Of a stretch of 64,000 bases of DNA, positions 1-9,348 are shown piece after piece. The notes beneath the pieces were generated by a model that worked only from the letters and a program-made list of their open reading frames with translations, searched no databases and was not told the origin of the DNA. A program made the position numbers and the translations under genes. Source of the stretch: Anaeramoeba ignava (lineage: Eukaryota > Metamonada > Anaeramoebidae); the NCBI GenBank assembly GCA_028826165.1, contig JAPDFW010000086.1, positions 124,001-188,000 on the forward strand. The letters run 5' to 3'. Each line of letters opens with the position of its first letter. Position 1 is the first letter of the stretch.

Positions 1-1
1 T

Positions 2-1744
2 ACAGTTGAAAAAGAACCAAATCATCAACCATATGAAAGAAAATCCAAATTATTTGAAAAAAAAATTGAGAAAAATGAACCAATTCATGTTTTTATTAAA
101 ATGAAAAAACAAAATGGAGAAGAAATTACTTTCGAAATTGATATTGGTTCAATGGAAAAAATTTCAGATTTAATGGAAAAAATTGCAGAAAAAAAGAATA
201 TTTCAATCGATAAACAAAAATTATTTTTTGAAGAATTAAGTTTAAGAAAAGAAAAAGGATTGAATGAATATGGAATTAGAGATTATTCTGAAGTTAATTT
301 AGTTCCTGAATATAGAGGTATTTTTTTAAAAGATGAAAGAGAACAAAAATGGTTTATTGAATGTGAATTAACTGATAAAATTTCAATTATTAAATGGAAA
401 ATGCAAGAAGAAAATGGATTCCCTTTCCCAAAAATTAGATTATTTTTTGAAAAAGAATTATTAGAAAATGATAAAACACTTTATGATTATGGAATCAAGA
501 TTAATTCAATAATTACAATAACTTTGGGTTATATGAGAACTACACAAATTTACATTAAAATGCAACCTCAAAAATCTTTACGAGTTTTTTTATATCGATG
601 GGATCCTATTATTGAAATTATGAAAATTATTGAAGAAAGAAAAGGAATTCCAATTCAAAAACAAGTATTACTTTATTCAGGAAATATTTTAGATCCATCA
701 AAAAATTTGAAAAATTATGGAATTAAACCATCTCAATCAATTATTTTAGATCTTGAAGTATTGAGAATATCTCAAAATATTAAATCAATAACAGATCGAG
801 ACATCCCAATAACAGTTAGAATTGCGTTTATTAAACCATCAGATAAGTTAACTAGTGTTTATGTGAAATCAAATGGGATTATCCAAGATTTAATGAATAT
901 AATCGAAAAATTTGAAGGAATTTCAATTGAAAATCAAATTTTGTTTCATAAAACAACAATTTTAGAAAAAGGTGTAGAAATTAATGAGTATCAAATATTA
1001 GATGATGCAATAATTAATTTAATTCCACAATTTCCAGGAATATTTGTGAAAACATCAACAGAGAAAAAACTATTTATTCCATGTAATGAAAATGATACAA
1101 TTGAATTCATTAAACAATCAATCAAAAACAAAGAAAAAAAGAATGAAAATGAAATCAAATTAATTTATCATGGAAGACAATTAGAAAATGAAAAAAAACT
1201 TTTAGATTATGGAATAACAAGTGGATCAGTTATTTTTTGGGTTTTACCTTCAAATGAATTAGGAATAAATCTTCAAATCAATTTACCTTCACGTAATCCA
1301 CTTCAAATTCCTTTTGTTCAACCAAATAAATCTATTGTTGAAATTATGTCAGAGATTGAAAAAAGAAAAGGAGTTCCATATTATAATCAAATTTTAAGTT
1401 ATTCAGGAAAACGTTTAGAACCTTTATCAAATTTAACAAATTATGGAATTGATTTTCAAACAAATCAATCAATTATTTTAGATTTAGAAATTGTGGAAAC
1501 TACACGAAATATTCAACCTCTAAAACAAATTGTAATTTCTTCTATTGAAAATCCATATAAATTTATTGAAATGAAAATTGCATTAAATGAAACTGTTTAT
1601 GATTTAATGGAAAGAATTAAAAAAACTGGAAACATTGAAAAGTTTCAAACTTTGATTTTTAAATCAAAAGAATTATTTTCAAACCGAAAACTTTATGATT
1701 ATGGAATAAAAGATGGTTCAATAATTTATTTCATAAATTATTAA
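2..1744 (+). CDS. Tandem ubiquitin-like domain protein, 5' end outside the window
   Basis: The frame is open from the first bases of the window, and the residues before the first ATG (position 101) already form the first beta strand of a ubiquitin-like fold, so the gene starts upstream. The protein is about seven head-to-tail ubiquitin-like modules of roughly 70-75 residues. Each ends in a recurring 'L.dYGI..gs.I' block (LNEYGIRDYSEV, LYDYGIKINSI, LLDYGITSGSVI, LYDYGIKDGSII), which corresponds to the end of the ubiquitin fold. No module ends in Gly-Gly and the protein stops at FINY, so it is not a polyubiquitin precursor that would be cleaved and conjugated. A binding or scaffold role is inferred. 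No introns are visible. The domain type is fairly certain; the function is unknown. Confidence 0.8.
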   Translation, partial: TVEKEPNHQPYERKSKLFEKKIEKNEPIHVFIKMKKQNGEEITFEIDIGSMEKISDLMEKIAEKKNISIDKQKLFFEELSLRKEKGLNEYGIRDYSEVNLVPEYRGIFLKDEREQKWFIECELTDKISIIKWKMQEENGFPFPKIRLFFEKELLENDKTLYDYGIKINSIITITLGYMRTTQIYIKMQPQKSLRVFLYRWDPIIEIMKIIEERKGIPIQKQVLLYSGNILDPSKNLKNYGIKPSQSIILDLEVLRISQNIKSITDRDIPITVRIAFIKPSDKLTSVYVKSNGIIQDLMNIIEKFEGISIENQILFHKTTILEKGVEINEYQILDDAIINLIPQFPGIFVKTSTEKKLFIPCNENDTIEFIKQSIKNKEKKNENEIKLIYHGRQLENEKKLLDYGITSGSVIFWVLPSNELGINLQINLPSRNPLQIPFVQPNKSIVEIMSEIEKRKGVPYYNQILSYSGKRLEPLSNLTNYGIDFQTNQSIILDLEIVETTRNIQPLKQIVISSIENPYKFIEMKIALNETVYDLMERIKKTGNIEKFQTLIFKSKELFSNRKLYDYGIKDGSIIYFINY

Positions 1745-1920
1745 ATCAAAATCAAAATCCAATTTAAAATCAAAATCCAATTTAAAATTAAAATTAAATT
1801 TAAAAAATCAAAATCAAAAATCAAAAATCAAAATCAAAATCAAAATCAAAATCAAAATCAAAATCAAAATCAATATCAATATCAAAATCAAAATCAAAAT
1901 CAATTTTTCTTTTCTTTTCT
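1745..1920. repeat. AAATCA/AAATTA hexamer microsatellite
   Basis: Simple repeat between the convergent ends of the ubiquitin-like gene and the minus-strand coiled-coil gene. It consists of AAATCA and AAATTA units followed by a TTTTC run. No gene is seen in it. Confidence 0.9.
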
Positions 1921-1933
1921 TTTCTTTTCTTTT

Positions 1934-3083
1934 TCAAAAATAAACATTTTGGTCGGATTTCTGATAATGATTTTCAGTTTCAATAAAAGAATCAAAAAGT
2001 GATTGTAAATTTGGAATGAAATGAAGAAAATTAACAATAAATCCAAGAACTTTAAGATGATCAATTTCTGAATATTTTTGAGGATTATTAATCATATATT
2101 CTTTTATAAACAAAGGAATTTGATTAAATAAATGTTGAAGACGAATTTGGATTTTTTTAAAAAGTAAAAGTTTCTGAACAATTTTCTTGTAATTTGAAGT
2201 CATTTGATCAATTTGATTTTGAAATTGAAATAAATTTAATTTTGATTTTGAATTTGGTTTTGAATTTGAATTTGAATTTGAATTTGATTTTGATTTTGAA
2301 GTTTTTTCATAAAAAAGAAGAGCAATTTTAAACTGTTTTTTGAGTGATTTGATAATTGGTATAATTGATTCATTTTCTGAAATTGAAAAAGAATGATAAA
2401 TTAAAAAAGAAAAATCTTGATTTGGAGAATTTTCATTCTGGTGATTAAAATGAGGAATATCAAATGATTGAATTGTTTTTTGCATATTTGAAAATATTTC
2501 CATCATTGATTGATTTGTTTTTTTTTGTTCTGAAATGATTTTTTGTAAAGAATCAATATTTTTTTGATTTTGAATATTTTTTTGATTTTGAATATTTTTT
2601 GATTCATTTTTTGCTTGAGATTCTTCTTGATTTGGAGATTTATCAATAATTTCTGGATCAATTTCTCTCATTTCTTGAATTTCACTATTCAACATTAAAT
2701 TTTCATTATAAAGAGTTGCTATTCTTTCTTCTAATTGTTTTTGGATAACTTCTTGTTGTTTTTTTTCTTCTTTGTTGTAAAAGAATTTGTTGTTGTTGTT
2801 GAGAAATGGTTAAATTTAACTGCAAAATTTCTTTTTCTTTATTTTCTTTAATGATTTTATTTTTCTGGAATTGTTTTAAAATTTCAACAAGTTTTTTAAA
2901 AACTAAAATACTATGAATTTCACTTTTTGGATCAAAATCACTTTGAATTGGTGAAAATCCATTTAAACTTAGAAGATCATTTGTTTGAACAAGATCATAT
3001 AAAGGAGGATCTTCTGTTGAATTTAAATTTGAATTTAAATTTGAATTTTGAAAATATTCTTGATTGTTTTCATTGAAATCCAT
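1934..3083 (-). CDS. Q/N-rich coiled-coil protein with one frameshift
   Basis: Two minus-strand frames form one protein. The N-terminal part (3083 to about 2770) is acidic and N/S-rich, followed by a coiled coil ending ISQQQQQILLQQ. The helix continues in the next frame as KKQQEVIQKQLEERIATLYN and leads into the 253-residue frame that ends at 1934. The break lies at an A8 run on the coding strand (about 2757-2770), where a one-base indel reconnects the frames. The C-terminal half is helical with an N/S/K-rich linker. The family is not recognised. A T-rich TCATTTTTTTTC element lies upstream of the start. The break may be an assembly error or a real inactivating mutation; the single-gene reading is well supported because the coiled coil is continuous across it. 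Confidence 0.6.
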
Positions 3084-3218
3084 TTTGCTTTTTTTTTTTG
3101 TTTATTTCTTTTGAAGTGAAAGAAAAAAAATGATTTTTAATTTTTGATGAAAAAAAAAAATATTTATCATTTTTTTTTTCTTTCGAGCTTTTTAAATTAC
3201 TGATTTTATTTCATTAAA

Positions 3219-4274
3219 ATGGTTCCATTTTTTCGAATGAGAAAAGGTATTCTTTTAAATTTATTTTTTCCCATTTAAATTCCTTTTTTTCTTTTTTAAA
3301 TAATAAAAAAATAAAAAAAAAAAAATATAAAAAAAAAGTGTTTATTATTTTATCAATTTTGGGAATTATAATTGGAGGAATTATTGTTGGTTGTTCAATT
3401 GGAATAGGTATTCAAGATAAAGATATAGTAAATTTCCAAAAGAAAACAAATTCCAAAAAAATTAAAAATTAAAATTAAAATCAAAAATTAAAAATCAAAA
3501 TTAAAATCAAAACTAAAATCAAAATCAAAATTAAAATTAAAACTAAAATCAAAATCAAAATTAAAATTAATATTAAAATTAAAATTAAAATTAAATTTAA
3601 AATTAAAATCAAAATTAAAATTAAAATCAAAATCCAAATCAAAATTTAAATTAAAATTAAAATTTAAAATTAATATTAAAATTAAAATCAAAAATTAAAA
3701 TTAAAATTAAAATTAAAATTAAAAATCAAAATCAAAATCAAAATCAAAATCAAAATTAAAATTAAAATTCAAAATCAATATTAAAATTAAAATCAAAATT
3801 AAAATCAAAATTAAAATCAAAATTAAAATCAAAATCAAAATTAAAATCAAAATTAAAATTTAAATCAAATAATAAATTTTGAAGGATTGTGATAAAAATC
3901 TTTGGAAATGGATTTTGGTTTGCAATATTTTCATCGCAATTAATGCTATTACTCTTCCTTTCAATTCTTGGAAAGATAAATTGGGAATATTAACTTTATT
4001 ATGTTCTTCACTTATGAGTTTATTTCTTTTAATTTGGTCAATAATTGGATTAGCTTGGGCAACAAAAAGTGGAATTGTAAAATAAAAAAAAAAAATTTTT
4101 TTTTTGATTAATTTTTTTGCTTTTCAAAATTTAATTTAATTTAATTAGAAAGATCAATGTGGAAAATTATATAATGTTACACTTGCTGATTCTATTATAA
4201 TTTTGATTTCGTTTCTTGTTTTATGTATTGTTTTTTTACATTTTAGTTATTTGGAAGCAAGATCTGCAATTTAA
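3219..4274 (+). CDS. Small four-TM membrane protein, four exons
   Basis: Exons are 3219-3246, 3339-3427, 3885-4076 and 4149-4274. All three introns are GT-AG and the phases agree (1, 0, 0), giving 144 residues. The protein has four hydrophobic segments: VFIILSILGIIIGGIIVG, WILVCNIFIAINAITL, LGILTLLCSSLMSLFLLIW and SIIILISFLVLCIVFLHF. This is a tetraspan layout with short tails. The second intron is 457 nt and almost entirely AAATCA/AAATTA hexamers; the first and third are 92 and 72 nt. No family signature such as the CCG motif of animal tetraspanins is visible, although cysteines sit in the TM2-TM3 region and at the start of exon 4. The gene model is supported by phase and by continuous hydrophobic segments; the function is unknown. 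Confidence 0.7.
3468..3870. repeat. AAATCA/AAATTA hexamer repeat inside an intron
   Basis: Simple repeat filling intron 2 of the four-TM gene. Translated frames through it (FNFNF, ILILI) are artefacts of the hexamer. Confidence 0.85.
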
Positions 4275-4362
4275 ATCAAATTCAAAATTCAAAATTCAAA
4301 AATATTTTTTTCATTTTTTTAATTTTCATTTTTTTCATTTTCAAAAATAATAAAAAAAGAAA

Positions 4363-6187
4363 ATGAATGAAATTTTATTTTTTGGTTGGAATAAATATCC
4401 AAAAATTATCAAAAATCCATCATATAGAGAAATAAAAAAACCAATTCAATTTAAATTTGAAAATGAAAATGAAAATGAAAATGAAAATGAAAATGAAAAT
4501 GAAAATAAAAATGAAAATGAAAATGAAAAACAAATTAAACAAATTTCATCAGGTGATTTTCGGAACAATTTTCCTTTTTGAAAATGGAAAAGCAGTAGAA
4601 TATCGATATTTAAAAGATTCAAAAAAAAATCCTCGAAAAATCCAAATTGAAAATATTCAAAAAGTAACTGTTGGTTGGCAACATGAAGCTATTTTAACAA
4701 TAGAAGGAAATGTATTTTCCAGAGGAGAAGATATTATTTCACAAAATTCAAATGAATTTATCAATATTTCATCATTAATTGAAGATACAAATGATAGAAT
4801 AATTCAAGATATTGTTTCTGGTTATCAATCAATTTATTTATTAACTTCAAATCAAAATCTTTATGGAATTGGTTTAAATCATTATGGTCAACTTGGTTTT
4901 GATTCTAAAACACTTCAAAAAACAGAAAAACCAATTTTAATGATGAAAAATGTTTCTAAAATATTTTCAGGAAGTACTTCAATTCATGTTTTTCTTTTAA
5001 ATTTAAATCAAGAATTATTTTGTTGTGGCTGGAATGAACATGGTCAACTTGGATTAGGAGAATCAAGAAAAGAAGAAACAAAAATCCATAAATTAACCAA
5101 AATCCAAAATATTCCAAAAAGCAAAATAATTGATATTCAATGTGGATATTATCATTCAATAATGTTGATTGAAAATGAAAATGAAAATCCAAAAAGAAAA
5201 CTTTATTCATGTGGAGATTATCAATTTAATGGACTTGGCAAAGATGAAAATACCTATGAATTTACTGAAATCAAATCATCTTTATTTGAAAATGATAATA
5301 TTCTTGATATTTCTGTTGGAAATGCTCATACTTTGATTTTAACTTCAAATTCAAAATTAATAGTATTTGGATATAATTATGATGGTCAATTAGGAACTGG
5401 AGATACAAAACATCAATTAATTCCAATTCAAATTAAACTTCCTAAATTAAGATTTAATGAAGATATTTCTAATTATCATATTTCTTGTGGATATGACAAA
5501 TCATTTCTTTATTATTCTCCTTCTCTTTCTCCTTTTTCTAATCTTGAAGAAGATTTGATAAAATTATTTAGAAGAAAAGAATTTTGTGATATTTCATTTA
5601 AAACCAAAAATGGAGAAATAATTGAAGCTCATAAATTAATATTGAAATATAGATTAAATCAAAATCAAATTGAAAAACTTCAAGAAATTATTTCAAAAAA
5701 ATCAATTAAAGAATCTAATCAAATATTTGAAATGATTTATTCAAACAGAATAATAAATCCAATATTATATTCTGAAATTAAAGAAATTATAAATTTAAAT
5801 GAAAAAATTGAAGAAACAATGAAAAGAATTTATTTAAACGAAAATGAAAATGAAAAAGATTTTATAATTGAAAGAAAAGAAAAGAAATATAAATTTCCAA
5901 AATTAATATTAATAATGAGAAGTGAATTATATCGAGGAATGTTTTTATCTGTAACAAATGATAAATCAAATAAAGTTAGAGATTATAGTGAATTAAGTAA
6001 TAAATCATTTCAAATATTTGAATATTGGATTTATTCAAATCAAATTAAAGATGGAATTGAAATTACAAAAGAAATCATTGATGAAATTGAAATTGGAATT
6101 GATTATTTTCAATTAAATCAAACAAATCCAAATTTAATTGATTTATTAATTAACAAATTTAATAATCAAAATCAAAATCAAAATTAA
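4363..6187 (+). CDS. RCC1-repeat / double BTB protein, copy 1, one frameshift
   Basis: First of eight paralogs. The N-terminal half carries RCC1-type beta-propeller repeats (YGIGLNHYGQLGFD, CCGWNEHGQLGLGE, VFGYNYDGQLGTGD). The C-terminal half has two BTB-like segments, one around FCDISFKTKNGEIIEAHKL and one around KYKFPKLILIMRSELYRGMF. The ATG at 4363 is aligned with the paralogs (MNEILFFG). Shortly after the NE-repeat the frame breaks near 4560, where GGTGATTTTC is followed by GGAACA. The paralogs read through this point as SGxFxTIFLFENGKA, and everything downstream is open. RCC1-BTB proteins are usually ligase adaptors or chromatin and trafficking regulators; the specific role here is unknown. 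The C-terminus runs into an AATCAA (NQ) repeat that continues past the stop. Confidence 0.75.
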
Positions 6188-6420
6188 AATTAAAATTAAA
6201 ATTAAAATTAAAATTAAAATTAAAATCAAAATTAAAATTAAAATTAAAATTAAAATTAAAATTAAAATTAAAATCAAAATTAAAATCAAAATCAAAATTC
6301 AAAATTAAAATTAAAATTAAAATTAAAATTAAAATTAAAATTAAAATCAAAATTAAAATTAAAATTAAAATCAAAATTAAAATTAAAATTCAAATCAAAA
6401 TTAAAAATAAAATTAAAATC
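6185..6420. repeat. AAATTA hexamer microsatellite
   Basis: Intergenic simple repeat between RCC1-BTB copies 1 and 2, continuous with the NQ-coding end of copy 1. No gene is seen in it. Confidence 0.9.
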
Positions 6421-6448
6421 CAAAATAATTTTCAAAATAATAAAAAGA

Positions 6449-8199
6449 ATGTTTATTTTTGGTTCAAATAAAGAACCAAAAATTATCAAAAATCCACCAT
6501 TTATAGAAATAAAAAACCAACTCAATTTAAATTTGAAAATGAAAATGAAAATGAAAATGAAAAACAAATTAAACAAATTTCATCAGGTTTTTTCAACAAT
6601 TTTCCTTTTTGAAAATGGAAAGCAATAGAATATTTAAAAGAAAAAGATTCAAAATCAAAATCCTGAAAAATCCAAAATTGAAAATATTCAAAAAGTAACT
6701 GTTGGTTATGATAATGAAGCTATTTTAACAATAGAAGGAAATGTATTTGCTAAAGGAGAAGATATTAATCCAAAAAATCCAAATGAATTTATCAATATTT
6801 CATCATTAATTGAAGATACAAATGATAGAATAATTCAAGATATTGTTTCTGGAGCTTATTCAATTTACTTATTAACTTCAAATCAAAATCTTTATGGAAT
6901 TGGTTCAAATCATTATGGTCAACTTGGTTTTGATTCTGAAACACTTGAAAAAACAGAAAAACCAATTTTAATGATGAAAAATGTTTCTAAAATATTTTCA
7001 GGAAGTACTTCAATTCATGTTTTTCTTTTAAATTCAAATCAAGAATTATTTGGATGCGGATGGAGTGAACATGGTCAACTTGGATTAGGAGAATCAAGAA
7101 AAGAAATAAAAATACAAAAATTAACCAAAATCCAAAATATTCCAAAAGGCAAAATAATCGATATTCAATGTGGATATTTCATTCAATAATGTTGATTGAA
7201 AATCAAAATCAAAATCCAAAAAGAAAACTTTATTCATGTGGATATTGGATATATAATGGATTTGGCAAAGATGAAAATACTTATGAATTTACTGAAATCG
7301 AATCATCTTTATTTGAAAATGATGATATTCTTGATATTTCTGTTGGAAATAAGCATACTTTGATTTTAACTTCAAATTCAAAATTAATAGTATTTGGATA
7401 TAATTATTCTGGTCAATTAGGAACTGGAGATACAAAACATCAACTAATTCCAATTCAAATTGAACTTCCTAAATTAAGATTTAATGAAGATATTTCTAAT
7501 TATCATATTTCTTGTGGATATCGAAAATCATTTCTTTATTATTCTCCTTCTTTTTCTAATCTTGAAGAAGATTTGATAAAACTATTTAGAAGAAAAGAAT
7601 TTTGTGATATTTCATTTAAAACCAAAAATGGAGAAATAATCAAAGCTCATAAATTAATATTGAAATATAGATTAAATCAAAATGAAAATGAAATTGGAAA
7701 ACTTCAAGAAATTATTTCAACAAAATCAATTAAAGAATCTAATCAAATATTTGAAATGATTTATTCAAACAGAATAATAAATCCAAAATTATATTCTGAA
7801 ATTAAAGAAATTATAAATTCAAATGAAAAAATTGAAGAAACAATGAAAAGAATTTATTTAAATGAAAATGAAAATGAAAAAGATTTTATTATTGAAAGAA
7901 AAGAAAAACAATATAAATTTCCTAAATTAATATTAATAATGAGAAGTGAATTATATCGAGGAATGTTTTTATCTGTAACAAAAGATACTTCTAATAAAGT
8001 TACAGATTATAGTGAATTAAGTAATGAATCATTTCAAATATTTGAATATTGGATTTATTCAAATCAAATTAAAGATGAAATTCAAATTACACAAGAAATT
8101 ATTGATGAAATTGAAACAGGAATTGATTATTTTCAATTAAATCAAACAAATCCAAATTTATTTGATTTATTAATTAACAAATCTAATAATCAAAATTAA
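6449..8199 (+). pseudogene. RCC1-BTB copy 2, multiply frameshifted
   Basis: Closely similar to the copy at 14380, but the 5' half is broken by several small indels. The sequence AAAAAACCAACTC lacks a base of AAAAGAACCAACTC (about 6514). The T run after GGT is two bases short (about 6585). GGAAAGC has one A fewer than GGAAAAGC. More indels fall near 6645-6675, and TGGATATTTC lacks a base of TGGATTATTTC (about 7175). The start also differs, reading MFIFGSNKEP instead of MNEILFFGSNKEP. From 7168 the remaining 343 residues are one intact frame: the last RCC1 repeats (VFGYNYSGQLGTGD) and both BTB segments. It is either a decaying copy or a poorly resolved assembly stretch; the number of indels favours a damaged copy. 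Confidence 0.7.
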
Positions 8200-8475
8200 A
8201 ATCAAAATCAAAAATCAAAATCAAAAATCAAAATTAAAATTAAAATTAAAATTAAAATCAAATTTAAATTTAAAATCAAAATTAAAATTAAAATTAAAAT
8301 TAAAATTAAAATTAAAATTAAAATTAAAATTAAAATTAAAATTAAAATTAAAATTAAAATCAAAATTAAAATCAAAAATTAAAATTAAAATTAAAATTAA
8401 AATCAAAATCAAAAATTAAAATTAAAATTAAAATTAAAATTAAAATTAAAATCAAAATTAAAATTAAAATTAATT
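8200..8475. repeat. AAATTA/AAATCA hexamer microsatellite
   Basis: Intergenic simple repeat following RCC1-BTB copy 2, ending about 90 bp before the flavoprotein gene. Confidence 0.9.
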
Positions 8476-8567
8476 ATTTTGATCAAAAAAAAAATGCTTT
8501 CTCATCAAAACAAAAAAATTTTTTTCATTTTGATTAAAATTGAAATCATTTTTTTTTGAATTAGAAA

Positions 8568-9179
8568 ATGAGTAAATTATTAAAAGTAATAGCATTTAAT
8601 GGAAGTCCAAGAATAAACGGAAACACAAATTATTGCTTAAAAAGAATGCTTGATGTGATTTCTGATAAAGGAATAAAAACCGAACTATATCAACTAGGAA
8701 GCAAGAAAATTGATGGCTGTTCAGCATGTATTGGCTGTGAAAAAAGAAGATATTGTATTAAAGAAGATGATTGTGTAAATGAGTGTCTTGATAAAATGAG
8801 AGAAAGTGATGGAATAATTTTTGGATCGCCCGTTTATTTTCAAGGAATGACTGGACAATTGAAAAATTTTATTGATCGAGTTGGTTATTGTTTAAGACAC
8901 AACACAGATCAGGATAACCACTCCGATTTCTTTCGAAAAGTAGGCTGCGGTATCAGTGTTCATGCTCATGCTGGTGGTTCAAATACTCAATCTCAACTCA
9001 ATTATTTTTTTTCTTCTCTTGAAATGATTATTCCTTCAAGTATTTATGGGAGTCTTGTTACTGCAAGAGAGTTAAAAGAGGCTCACAAAGATAAAATTGG
9101 AATGATGACTATTGATCGTTTGGCTGAGAATATGGTTTGGCTTATGGAAGCCGTTAGAGATAAAAAAGAGAAGAAATGA
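8568..9179 (+). CDS. Iron-sulfur flavoprotein / NAD(P)H-dependent FMN reductase family
   Basis: 203 residues with a flavodoxin-like fold. The N-terminal beta strand and phosphate loop read VIAFNGSPRINGNTNY, and the FMN-binding GSPVYFQGMTGQLKNFIDR is about residues 91-109. Cysteines 51, 54, 57 and 63 form CX2CX2CX5C, which matches the compact cluster motif (CX2CX2CX4-7C) of archaeal and bacterial iron-sulfur flavoproteins; C69 is an additional cysteine. Such proteins carry FMN and a 4Fe-4S cluster and transfer electrons in anaerobes, often in oxygen or peroxide defence. The gene is intronless and visibly richer in G/C than its neighbours, with codons such as CGC and GCC rare elsewhere. This suggests acquisition from a prokaryote. 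The family assignment is firm; substrate and donor are not. Confidence 0.88.
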   Translation: MSKLLKVIAFNGSPRINGNTNYCLKRMLDVISDKGIKTELYQLGSKKIDGCSACIGCEKRRYCIKEDDCVNECLDKMRESDGIIFGSPVYFQGMTGQLKNFIDRVGYCLRHNTDQDNHSDFFRKVGCGISVHAHAGGSNTQSQLNYFFSSLEMIIPSSIYGSLVTARELKEAHKDKIGMMTIDRLAENMVWLMEAVRDKKEKK

Positions 9180-9348
9180 AAAAGAGCAAAAAAAATTTTT
9201 TCGATTTTTTGATTTTCCATTTCAATAAAAAAAATCAAAATTAAAATTAAAATAAAAAAGTGGAATGAAATTTTGTTTTTTTTTTTGATTTTTGAATTGA
9301 AAATTGAAAGAAAAGAAGGAAATTGATTTGAAATTTGGAAATTTGGAA

